Assembly (NCBI RefSeq): GCF_012396015.1
Contig: NZ_JAAXOQ010000008.1
Coordinates: 103,854-167,853, forward strand
Direction of reading: 5' to 3'
Source: Tsukamurella spumae
GTDB taxonomy: Bacteria > Actinomycetota > Actinomycetes > Mycobacteriales > Mycobacteriaceae
Length of the DNA stretch: 64,000 bases
In this document: positions 11,010 through 18,693 of the stretch, piece by piece
Position numbering within the stretch: position 1 is the first letter of the stretch
Layout of the letters: each line of letters opens with the position of its first letter
Position numbers and translations under genes: made by a program
The notes under the pieces: model-generated
Database searches by the model: none
What the model saw: only the letters and a program-made list of their open reading frames with translations
What the model was told of the DNA's origin: nothing

Positions 11010-11606
11010 TCAGTCCACGGGATTCGCGGACAGCCAGGACGCGTAGTCGTTGAGGAGCGCCACCAGGGGCAGGGCGTCGACGGTACCGACCGGCTCGCCC
11101 CGCAAGGCCCTGCGGATCCCGGGCAGGCGGGCCGCGATCCGGTCGCGCTCGGAGAGCTCGTGGTGGCTGAGCCCGCGCTGCTCGCCGAGCACGATCCGGC
11201 GCGGATGATCCGCGCGCAGCGCCCGCGCGAGCGCGTCGAACTCGTCGTGCTCCAGCGCGGGCAGGTGCACCGAGAAGCTCATGACCGGCCCGGCATCGGC
11301 GTCGTCGACCTCCGTGGACTCCTCGAGCCAGTCGGCGTACTCCTGGCTCAGGTCGTCGAGCACCTCCTCGTCGTCGAAGGACAGCTCGCGCCCCTCGACC
11401 GCGGCGCGCAGCGCCGATACCAGGCCCTGCACGGTCTCGGGGTCCGACGATGCCGCGTACCACCGGTGCGCCTCGTGCGGCACCACGAGCCGGTCCGGCC
11501 GATCGGCCGTGAGGCGGGTGCGGACACCGTCGAACTCAGCGGCCGAGAGGTCGGGGAACTGGACGGAGACGGTCACGACGGGGCGGGAGTGCGGCACGCC
11601 CTCCAT
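11010..11606 (-). CDS. Unknown protein with an internal tandem duplication
   Basis: A 198-residue acidic soluble protein that I do not recognise. It consists of two copies of one domain of about 85 residues: 10-95 and 107-196. Both follow the pattern SVxxPxL...EFDxxxxxLxADxPxRxV..., then LxxxRxAxxG..., and end in YAxWL. No signal peptide, membrane segment or catalytic motif is visible. It is divergent from the nitroreductase-like gene, with 29 bp between the start codons. ATG 11606 has no clear Shine-Dalgarno; GTG 11597 is an alternative. Confidence 0.7.
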   Translation of the reverse strand: MEGVPHSRPVVTVSVQFPDLSAAEFDGVRTRLTADRPDRLVVPHEAHRWYAASSDPETVQGLVSALRAAVEGRELSFDDEEVLDDLSQEYADWLEESTEVDDADAGPVMSFSVHLPALEHDEFDALARALRADHPRRIVLGEQRGLSHHELSERDRIAARLPGIRRALRGEPVGTVDALPLVALLNDYASWLSANPVD

Positions 11607-11635
11607 TGTCCCGAAGATCGTTCTAGGGTGGGGGC

Positions 11636-12076
11636 ATGGCCCTCGAAGGTGAATACGCAACCGAGAAGGCCGGCTGGGTGGCGGACCAGCTGGCGAAGAT
11701 CGATGAGACCGGAACCACCGCGTCAGTGGCGGTCGCGGGGATGGCGGTGGTGGTCTTCACCTACCGCGGCCCCAAGTCCGGCAAGCTTTACCGCCGCCCG
11801 CTCATGCGGGTCGAGCACGACGGCGTCTACGCCGCGTTCGCATCGAAGGGCGGTGCCCCCGACAACCCCGTCTGGTACTCGGCGCTGCTCGCCAACGACG
11901 AGGTCGAGGTGCAGGACGGCAGCGTCGTGGTCTCCGGGCCGGTGCGCGAGATCCACGGCGCCGAGCGCGAGGAGTGGTGGGCGCGGGGCGTCGCCGCATA
12001 CCCGCCGTACGCCGAGTACCAGGAGAAGACCGATCGGCAGATCCCGATCCTCCTGGTCGAGCCGCGCCGCGCCTAG
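11636..12076 (+). CDS. Deazaflavin (F420)-dependent nitroreductase family protein
   Basis: A 146-residue DDN-type split beta-barrel protein. The segments VVVFTYRGPKSGKLYRRPL (about 38-56) and GGAPDNPVWYSALLAND (72-88) are the family hallmarks for F420 binding. Members reduce quinones or nitro compounds with F420H2 at the membrane face. Another F420-type enzyme lies at 40738-41631. TAGGGT (11624-11629) sits six bases before the ATG, consistent with a leaderless transcript. The substrate is unknown. Confidence 0.85.
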   Translation: MALEGEYATEKAGWVADQLAKIDETGTTASVAVAGMAVVVFTYRGPKSGKLYRRPLMRVEHDGVYAAFASKGGAPDNPVWYSALLANDEVEVQDGSVVVSGPVREIHGAEREEWWARGVAAYPPYAEYQEKTDRQIPILLVEPRRA

Positions 12077-12112
12077 CGCCGTCGCCGCGGCCGCACGGGT
12101 AGATTCGCAGGT

Positions 12113-12967
12113 GTGAGCCCCGTCGAACCCCCCGCGCACGTCCTGTCCACCTTCGGACTGGACGAGGCCGAACCCATCGCCCTGGGCGCGGAGTGGGACG
12201 GCGGCTGGCGGTGCGGCGAGGTCGTGCTCTCGCTCATCGCCGATCACGCCCGCGCGGCGTGGTCGGCCAAGGTCCGTGAGGACATCTACGTCGAGGGCAT
12301 GCGGTTGGCGCGCCCGTTCCGCGCCACCGACGGCCGGTACGTCGTGTCCTCGTGGCGCGCCGACACTTTCATCGCGGGATCGCCCGAACCGCGGTACGAC
12401 GAGATCATCTCGATGGCGAACCGGCTGCACGAGGTGACGGAGAAGTTCGAGCGGCCGCGGTTCCTCGCGGCTCCCGCGGTCGCCCCGTACACCGACGTCG
12501 ACTACTTCGGCTTCGCGGACCGCGCGGCGTGGGAGGACAAGCCGCTCGCGATGGCGCGCAAGCTCGGCGCGCTCGACGAGACCGAGGAGCACCGCGTCCG
12601 CGCCGTCGAGCTCGTGGGCGAGCTCGCGGCGCTGCGCACCCCTGTCGAGTCGAAGTCCCAGCTGGTGCACGGCGACCTCGCGAGCTCGGTCCTGTTCGCC
12701 GGTGCCGCGGCCCCCGGCATCACCGATTTCACGCCCTACTGGCGCCCCGCCGCCTGGGCGGCCGCGGTCGTCGCGGTCGACGGGCTCTCCTGGGGCGGTG
12801 CCGATGACGGCCTGCTCATGCGCTGGAACGACCTGCCCGAGTGGCCCCAGATGGTGTTGCGGGCGCTCATCTTCCGGCTCGCGGTGCACGCCCTGCACCC
12901 GCGCTCGGAGGCCGAGGCGCTGCCGGGCCTGGAGCACATCGCCGAGATCGGACGGTGGCTCCTCTGA
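12113..12967 (+). CDS. TIGR02569-family protein, aminoglycoside-phosphotransferase-like fold (Rv3205c-like)
   Basis: A 284-residue actinobacterial protein matching Rv3205c by sequence and position. The segment LVHGDLASSVLFAG (about 183-196) followed by GITDFTPYW (200-208) looks like the catalytic loop and DFG-like region of the APH/kinase fold, but the usual HGDxxxxN Asn is replaced (HGDLASSV), so kinase activity is doubtful. It overlaps the chelatase gene by 13 bp. The GTG start is seven bases after TAGATT (12100-12105), with no Shine-Dalgarno, so it is probably leaderless. Confidence 0.8.
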   Translation: MSPVEPPAHVLSTFGLDEAEPIALGAEWDGGWRCGEVVLSLIADHARAAWSAKVREDIYVEGMRLARPFRATDGRYVVSSWRADTFIAGSPEPRYDEIISMANRLHEVTEKFERPRFLAAPAVAPYTDVDYFGFADRAAWEDKPLAMARKLGALDETEEHRVRAVELVGELAALRTPVESKSQLVHGDLASSVLFAGAAAPGITDFTPYWRPAAWAAAVVAVDGLSWGGADDGLLMRWNDLPEWPQMVLRALIFRLAVHALHPRSEAEALPGLEHIAEIGRWLL

Positions 12968-13662
12968 GCGAGCCCGGCCCGGTCCGGCGGATCCTCGTCG
13001 CCCACGGCACGCGCTCTCGGCACGGCGTCGCGATGGTCCGCGCACTCGCGGACGCCGTCGCCGCCCGGACCGGCCCGCTCGACCTCGCCTTCGTCGACGT
13101 GCTGGGGCCGACACCGTCGGACCTGCTGCGCGAGTCGGACATTCCAACGGTGCTCGTGCCCGCCTTCCTCGCGGCGGGCTACCACGTGCACACCGACGTC
13201 CCCCGGCACGTCGAGCGCAGTGGCCACCCCCGCGTCGTGGTCACCGCGCCGCTCGGTCCGGACCCGGCCCTCGTGGGCGCGCTGGTGCGCGGGCTGGGCC
13301 GTGCGGGCCTGCGGCCCGGCGACGCGGTCGTACTCGGGGCGACCGGATCCTCCGACGCCGGCGCCCGCGACGACGTCCGGACCATGGCCGGCCACCTCGG
13401 CGCGGGACTGGGACGGGAGGTGCCGGTCGGCTTCCTCGCGGCCGGCAGCCCGACGGTGGCCGATACCGTCGCCCGGATCCGCACTCCCGGCACCCGCGTC
13501 GTGATCGCCGCCTACCAATTGGCGGACGGCCTGTTCCACGCGCGGCTCGAGGAAGCGGGCGCCGACGCGGTCGCGGCGCCGCTGGGGCTCGCGCCCGAGG
13601 TGATCGACCTGCTGGTCGCGCGGTTCGCGGCCGGGACCGCCCAGCTCGATCAGACTCGGTAG
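12955..13662 (+). CDS. Sirohydrochlorin chelatase family protein (CbiX-like)
   Basis: A 235-residue CbiX/SirB-like protein. The metal-site His is in LVAHGTRS (about residues 14-21), and the second signature is PAFLAAGYHVHTDVP near 70-84. A duplicated half covers residues 120-225. The family inserts Fe2+ or Co2+ into sirohydrochlorin for siroheme or cobalamin. The start GTG 12955 lies inside the previous gene, giving a 13-bp overlap and a predicted coupled operon. No other siroheme gene is nearby, so metal choice cannot be inferred. Its last 13 bases overlap the end of the convergent ATL gene. Confidence 0.85.
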   Translation: MAPLSEPGPVRRILVAHGTRSRHGVAMVRALADAVAARTGPLDLAFVDVLGPTPSDLLRESDIPTVLVPAFLAAGYHVHTDVPRHVERSGHPRVVVTAPLGPDPALVGALVRGLGRAGLRPGDAVVLGATGSSDAGARDDVRTMAGHLGAGLGREVPVGFLAAGSPTVADTVARIRTPGTRVVIAAYQLADGLFHARLEEAGADAVAAPLGLAPEVIDLLVARFAAGTAQLDQTR

Positions 13663-13940
13663 CGGCGCAACGGGATCCGGTCGCCGTCGGCGAGCACGCC
13701 CTCCGCGCGGAGGTTCTCCAGCTGGCGGGTGCGGATGTGCTCCGCGGGGCGTCCGCTCGCGGGGACCACGCGGTGCCAGGGCAGGTCGGACGCGTCGGTG
13801 CGCATCACCCAGCCCACGATCCGCGGCGAGCTCAAATCCAGCTCGTCGGCGATGTCGCCGTACGTGCGCACCCTGCCCGGCGGGATCGCCGCGATGAGCG
13901 CCCGCACCGCCTCCACCTGTTCCTCGGTCACCCTCGCCAC
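13650..13940 (-). CDS. Alkyltransferase-like (ATL) protein, MGMT DNA-binding domain (Rv3204-like)
   Basis: A 96-residue protein with the winged-helix DNA-binding domain of O6-alkylguanine-DNA alkyltransferases (GRVRTYGDIADEL, about 25-37). The acceptor motif PCHR is replaced by PWHRV (Trp for Cys), which defines ATL proteins. These bind O6-alkylguanine without repairing it and flag it for excision repair. It sits in the same neighbourhood as Rv3204, close to lipV and the AdnAB helicase-nuclease. GTG 13940 is seven bases after TAGCTT on the minus strand, pointing to a leaderless mRNA. Its 3' end overlaps the convergent chelatase gene by 13 bp. Confidence 0.88.
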   Translation of the reverse strand: MARVTEEQVEAVRALIAAIPPGRVRTYGDIADELDLSSPRIVGWVMRTDASDLPWHRVVPASGRPAEHIRTRQLENLRAEGVLADGDRIPLRRYRV

Positions 13941-13950
13941 AGAAACGAAG

Positions 13951-14130
13951 CTAGTACAGGGGCGGAAGTTCGGGCAGTGGACCGGGCTCGTCCCGGTTGC
14001 CTGCCGCGAACTCGCGAAACTGATCCGGCACTGGCATACCGAGCCTGTCAAGGCCGGCCACCGCAACCCGTGCGGCGGCCTGCCGCTCCCACAGCGGCGG
14101 CTCACGGAGCTCCGTGCGATACGTGCTCAT
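13951..14130 (-). CDS. Small soluble protein, second gene of a two-gene operon
   Basis: A 59-residue protein (MSTYRTELREPPLWERQAAA at the N-terminus, PELPPLY at the end) that I do not recognise. It is a real gene by context: its ATG overlaps the stop of the upstream membrane-protein gene (ATGA), and GGAGGGAGA lies 5-6 bases ahead of it. It has a central amphipathic stretch AARVAVAGLDRLGMPVPDQF and a Pro-rich acidic tail, no Cys and no membrane segment. Translational coupling suggests that it works together with the upstream protein. Function unknown. Confidence 0.7.
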   Translation of the reverse strand: MSTYRTELREPPLWERQAAARVAVAGLDRLGMPVPDQFREFAAGNRDEPGPLPELPPLY

Positions 14131-14447
14131 GACTCTCCCTCCGTCGTGTTCCCTCCATTGTCACGGTTGTAGGTCCTCTCGGCAACGTGCAACGCGATCC
14201 CTACCTCCGTCGCTGTGATCAGCGGGGATCGACTCAGTTCGAGCACGATCGCCCATCCGTCACGCCGCTGCTCATGGCTGTCGGCGTATGTCGCCGACAG
14301 CGCCCATTGCAGTCTCGTCCACCACTCCCGACGATCGTCGGCCTCGCGCTTCTGCCGGATGGTCGCCGAGGCGATCCCGAGCGCAGTCATCGCTGCGGCG
14401 AAAGTGACGACAGCTCCCAGCAGTGTCATCCATGCCTGTGCGGGCAT
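14127..14447 (-). CDS. Small single-pass membrane protein, first gene of a two-gene operon
   Basis: A 106-residue protein with one N-terminal transmembrane helix (about residues 5-27) and a charged cytoplasmic domain. That domain carries EWWTRLQWALSATYADSHE (about 43-61) and a second short helix GIALHVAERTYN. I have seen the WWxRxQWAL pattern in uncharacterised actinobacterial proteins with one membrane helix, but I know of no assigned function. GGGGAAC precedes ATG 14447. The stop overlaps the start of the 59-residue gene by four bases. The pair lies between the ATL gene and lipV, where the M. tuberculosis order I compare with has no counterpart. Confidence 0.75.
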   Translation of the reverse strand: MPAQAWMTLLGAVVTFAAAMTALGIASATIRQKREADDRREWWTRLQWALSATYADSHEQRRDGWAIVLELSRSPLITATEVGIALHVAERTYNRDNGGNTTEGES

Positions 14448-14521
14448 GTCGTTCCCCCTTCTCGGTCCCCCCGAACCGACTGGGTTCTTCCTAAGCGAGG
14501 CCACTGACAACTGCGGCGAGG

Positions 14522-15289
14522 TCAGCCGATCAATCGTCGGGCGTACTCGCCGGCCAGGTGCGGGACCTCCTGCGCCACCATGTGATCGGACGGCACGTCG
14601 ACGACCTCCGCGTGCGGGAGCACCGCGAGTTGCGCGTCGTTCACGTACTGGGCGCGCTCGGCGCGCAGCAGCACCGTCGGCACGTCCGACGGTGCGCCGA
14701 CGGCCGGCCGGGCCAGCTCGCCCCACAGCGCGACCATCGCGGGCAGACCGATGTCCCACTCCCAGCGGCCGGAGTCGCGGCGCACCAGGTGTTCGGCGAT
14801 CTCGTCGTCCAGGACCGCCGCAGGTACCCGCTCCCAGGCGCCGGACATCTTGTCCTGCTTGGCTTCCTCGGGCGAGGTGAAGTCGAAGAACTCGATGCTC
14901 TGCCCGGCGATCGTCTCGCACATCCGCGGGTCCAACTGCTGTGCCGGATCGAGCAGGAGCAGCGCGCGCACCAGGTCCGGGCGCGCCGTCGCGAGGCGGC
15001 AGGCCAGCGCGCCGCCCAGCGAGTGCCCGATCACCACGGCGGGGCGCGCGGCCGTCACGGCGTGGCGCTCCAGCACACCGACGAGGTCGGCGACGTGCTG
15101 CTCGAAGTGCCACGGCGGCGCCCAGGTGGACCGGGCGTGCCCGCGCAGGTCGGGCGCGAGTACCCGGACGCCGGGCAACTCGTCGTCGGCGAATCGCCGC
15201 CACCGGGCGCCGTGCCCGGTGACGCCGTGGATCGCGAGCACCGTGGCGGTGTCGGGGGAGTCGGGGCCGTAGACGTGGGTGTTGAGCAT
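14522..15289 (-). CDS. lipV: Alpha/beta-hydrolase, LipV-like (Rv3203-like)
   Basis: A 255-residue cytoplasmic esterase-like hydrolase. HGVTGHG (about 21-27) is the oxyanion region, GHSLGG (about 91-96) holds the nucleophilic Ser, and PSDHMVAQE near the C-terminus carries the catalytic His. Length and neighbours (ATL on one side, divergent adnA on the other) match LipV of M. tuberculosis, a lipid esterase. ATG 15289 fits the homologues; ATG 15316 would add nine residues and cannot be excluded. Confidence 0.82.
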   Translation of the reverse strand: MLNTHVYGPDSPDTATVLAIHGVTGHGARWRRFADDELPGVRVLAPDLRGHARSTWAPPWHFEQHVADLVGVLERHAVTAARPAVVIGHSLGGALACRLATARPDLVRALLLLDPAQQLDPRMCETIAGQSIEFFDFTSPEEAKQDKMSGAWERVPAAVLDDEIAEHLVRRDSGRWEWDIGLPAMVALWGELARPAVGAPSDVPTVLLRAERAQYVNDAQLAVLPHAEVVDVPSDHMVAQEVPHLAGEYARRLIG

Positions 15290-15366
15290 GTCCCGATTCT
15301 GCCCTGCCGCGGACATGTCGGTGGGCTGTGATGTGATCGACGAACGCGAGCGGAAGGGGGTGCGTG

Positions 15367-18300
15367 ATGGTCGGCGGTGGAGCGGGCGGTTCCCGCGGGG
15401 ACGCTTCCCGGGCCGACGGTGCGGGTAGGCACCGTCGGCCGCGCCTGCGGCTGCAGTACACGGCCCCGGAGCCGCCCCCGGTCCGCGAGTGGGTGGGGCC
15501 GATCGCCGAGCTCGCCGCACCCGCGTCGGGCGCACTGCCCCTGGACATGGGCGGGTGGTCCCCGTACCGGATCCGCGGGGGGCCGGGCACGGGCAAGACC
15601 GCCGCGGTGATCGACATCGCCGTCGCCAAGCTCACCGACCCGTTCGTCGATCCGGAGTCCGTGCTGATCCTCGCGGGGAACAAGCGCTCGGCGGGGGCAT
15701 TGCGCAGCGAGCTCTCCGCACGGGTGCTCGCGGGGAGCGAGGGCGTGCACGCCTCCGGCGAGCCGCTGGTACGCACCGTGCACTCGCTGGCGTTCGCGGT
15801 GCTCCGGCTGCAGGCCGCCGGCACCGGTAGCCCGCCGCCGCGGCTCATCACCGGTTCGGAGCAGGACGCCGTGGTCCGGGAGCTGCTGCGCGGCAACCTC
15901 GACGACGGCGGCGCGTTCTGGCCGGAACGGCTGCGGCCGGCGCTCGTCACGAACGGCTTCGCGGGCGCGCTGCGCGACCTGTTCGCGCAGGCGGCCCAGC
16001 GCGGGGCGGGGCCGGAGGAGATCGAGGCACTCGCCCGCCGGTACAACCGCGGCGAGTGGCTGGCGGCTGCGAACGCGTTGCGTGAGTACCAGGAGACCAC
16101 ACTGCTGCGCGGCTCCGTCGGGCTCGCCGGGCCCCAGGCGGTGGCCCCGGCGGTCGATGCGGCGGAGCTGATCGATGCCGCGGTCACGGCCTTGGCCACC
16201 GACGATGCGCTGCTCGCGCAGCAGCGCGAGCGCATCCGGTTCCTGCTGGTCGATGACGCGCAGAACCTCGACCCGCTGGCGTCGGCGCTGATCCGGCTGC
16301 TGGGCACGGGCACGGAGCTCACGGTGATCGCCGGAGATCCGGACCAGGCGGTGAACTCCTTCCGGGGGGCCAGCACGCGGTTCCTGCAGAACATGGAGGT
16401 CCCGCCGGAGCGGGACGTGCTGCTCGAGCGCAGCTTCCGCTTCGGGGAGGAGGTGGCGGCCGCGGTGAACCGGGTCTCGGCCCGGCTGCCGCACCGGTTC
16501 GGGGCCATCGCGCCCGAGCGCCCGCGCCCGGGGTCGGCCGCGGTGCGGTTGTTCTCCACCCCGGCCAAGGAGGCCGATGCCATCGCCGCGATGCTGCGCC
16601 GCGAGCACGTCCTCGGCGGCGTCCCGTGGGAGGACATGGCCATCGTCGTGCGCTCGGTGTCGGCATCGGTCGCGCCGCTGCGGCGCGCGCTCGCCTACGC
16701 CGGCGTTCCCGTCACCGTCCCGGCCGACGACGTGCCGCTGGCGCGGCAGCGCGCCGTGCACGCGCTGCTGCTCGTGCTGCGGGCCGCCGTCGCTCCCGAG
16801 GGGATCGACCCGGCCGAGGCGGTCACCCTGCTCTCCGGCCCGGTGGGCGGCGGCGATCCGCTCACGCTGCGGCGGGTGCGCCGCGCGGTGCGCCGGGCGG
16901 ATCCGGTGGAGGAGCGCGGCTCGGCCGAGATCCTCGCCGCGGTGCTCACCGAGTCGTCCGAGTTCGCCCCCTACCGCGCGGTGCTGACCGAACTCGAGGC
17001 CGAGCCGGTGGAGCGGGTGCTCGCGGCGATCCGCGCCGCCCGCGCGGCCGCCGAGCACGGCACGGTCGAGGAGGTGCTGTGGGCCGCGTGGGCCGCCACC
17101 GGGCTGGCGGCCCGGTGGGGCGCGCTCGCGCTCCGGGGCGGCACCCTCGGCGACCAGGCCGACCGCGATCTCGACGCCGTGATGGGCCTGTTCGACTCGG
17201 CGGCCGACTTCACCGACACGCTGCCCACCGCCTCGGTCGCCGCCTTCATCGAATACCTGGAGCAACTGCAGATCCCGCGGTCCGACCGCGCGCGCGGCCG
17301 CGGTGGTCAGGCCACCGTCCCGGGCGTGACGCTGCTGTCCGCGCACAGCGCCGTGGGGCGCGAGTGGGACGTGGTCGCCGTGGCCGGGGTGCAGGAGGGG
17401 CGCTGGCCCAACCTGCGCCGCCGCGGCGGGCTGCTCGGCACCGACGAGCTGCTGGACGCGCTCGACGGCATGGATCCGTCCGCGTTGCCGACGGTGTCCC
17501 GCTCGCTCCCGATGCTCGCGGAGGAGCGGCGTCTGCTGCTGGTGGCGTGCTCGCGGGCCCGGCGCATCCTGCTCATCACGGCGGTGGACACCGCGGACGG
17601 GGAGGGTGACCTGGTGCCCTCGCGGTTCCTGCAGGGCATCGCACCGTCGGGCGACGAGGACCCGGAGACGTACACCCCCGCGGTGGAGAGCGCACCGTCG
17701 GCCTCCCTGGACCTACGCACCCTGGTGGCGGTCCTGCGCACCGCGGCCTGCGACCCCGAGCGCGGCGAGGCCGAGCGCGAGCACGCCGCCCGGCAGCTCG
17801 CGCGGCTCGCGGCGGACCGGGTGCCCGGCGCCCATCCCGACAGTTGGTACGGCCTGGCCGGCGCGAGCACCGACGACCCGCTGTGGCAGCCCGATGACGG
17901 GCCGGTGGCGCTGTCCCCGTCGAACGTCGAGGCGCTGTCGGCGTGCGCGCTGCGGTGGATGCTCGAGCGGTTCGGCGGGAGCGACGGAGACTCGGCCAAG
18001 CAGGCCACCGGCAACCTGGTGCACACCCTGGTGCAGGCGGTCGCCGGGCGGATCCCGAAGGACGAGGTCACCCGCTCGCTGGAGAAGGTCTGGGACCGGG
18101 TGGATCTCGAGGCCGACTGGTTCGCGCAGCGGGAGCTCGCGCGCACCGAGGAGATGCTGGAGTCCTTCCGCGCGTGGCTGGCCGGGAGCCGCGGCGAGCT
18201 CACCGAGGCGGGGGTGGAGATCGGCGTCGACGCGGTCATTCCCGCAGACGCCGCCGCGGGCGGCGACGAGCCCGATGTTCGGCTCCGCGGCCGGATCGAC

Positions 18301-18693
18301 CGGCTCGAGCGCGACGCCCTCGGGCGGGCGGTGGTGGTCGACGTGAAGACGGGCCGCACCGTGCCGACGCAGGCCGAGGGACAGGCGCAGGCCCAGCTGC
18401 GCACCTATCAGGTGGCGCTGGCGCACGGCGGCATCGGCGGCGTCCCGGAGATCCCGGGCGGCGGCAAGCTGGTGTACGTGGCGAAGTCGCACAACAAGAC
18501 CGGGGCCACCGTCCGCGAGCAGGACGCGCTGGCGCCCGAGGATGTGGACGAGTGGCTCGGCGTGATCCGGGAGGCGGCGCGGCGCACCCGGGGGCCCGTG
18601 TTCCCGGCCACGCTCAACGCCTCGTGCCAGCACTGCGCGGTGGCCTCGTGCTGCCCGGTGGTGGACAAGGGAAGGGCGGTCACCGATGACTGA
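15367..18693 (+). CDS. adnA: AdnA-like subunit of the AdnAB helicase-nuclease
   Basis: A 1108-residue UvrD-like motor fused to a RecB-type nuclease. Together with AdnB it resects DNA double-strand breaks in mycolate actinobacteria. The Walker A motif GGPGTGKT is at 71-78. Motif II reads VDDAQNLD instead of the DExQD of active UvrD motors, fitting AdnA as the weaker motor. The C-terminal nuclease has GRIDRLE and DVKTG (Asp near 992). Cys near 860 plus the cluster CQHCAVASCC (about 1087-1096) could bind an Fe-S cluster as in AddB. ATG 15367 has GGGGG six bases ahead. Its stop overlaps the adnB start, so the subunits are co-translated. Matches Rv3202c. Confidence 0.92.
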   Translation: MVGGGAGGSRGDASRADGAGRHRRPRLRLQYTAPEPPPVREWVGPIAELAAPASGALPLDMGGWSPYRIRGGPGTGKTAAVIDIAVAKLTDPFVDPESVLILAGNKRSAGALRSELSARVLAGSEGVHASGEPLVRTVHSLAFAVLRLQAAGTGSPPPRLITGSEQDAVVRELLRGNLDDGGAFWPERLRPALVTNGFAGALRDLFAQAAQRGAGPEEIEALARRYNRGEWLAAANALREYQETTLLRGSVGLAGPQAVAPAVDAAELIDAAVTALATDDALLAQQRERIRFLLVDDAQNLDPLASALIRLLGTGTELTVIAGDPDQAVNSFRGASTRFLQNMEVPPERDVLLERSFRFGEEVAAAVNRVSARLPHRFGAIAPERPRPGSAAVRLFSTPAKEADAIAAMLRREHVLGGVPWEDMAIVVRSVSASVAPLRRALAYAGVPVTVPADDVPLARQRAVHALLLVLRAAVAPEGIDPAEAVTLLSGPVGGGDPLTLRRVRRAVRRADPVEERGSAEILAAVLTESSEFAPYRAVLTELEAEPVERVLAAIRAARAAAEHGTVEEVLWAAWAATGLAARWGALALRGGTLGDQADRDLDAVMGLFDSAADFTDTLPTASVAAFIEYLEQLQIPRSDRARGRGGQATVPGVTLLSAHSAVGREWDVVAVAGVQEGRWPNLRRRGGLLGTDELLDALDGMDPSALPTVSRSLPMLAEERRLLLVACSRARRILLITAVDTADGEGDLVPSRFLQGIAPSGDEDPETYTPAVESAPSASLDLRTLVAVLRTAACDPERGEAEREHAARQLARLAADRVPGAHPDSWYGLAGASTDDPLWQPDDGPVALSPSNVEALSACALRWMLERFGGSDGDSAKQATGNLVHTLVQAVAGRIPKDEVTRSLEKVWDRVDLEADWFAQRELARTEEMLESFRAWLAGSRGELTEAGVEIGVDAVIPADAAAGGDEPDVRLRGRIDRLERDALGRAVVVDVKTGRTVPTQAEGQAQAQLRTYQVALAHGGIGGVPEIPGGGKLVYVAKSHNKTGATVREQDALAPEDVDEWLGVIREAARRTRGPVFPATLNASCQHCAVASCCPVVDKGRAVTDD

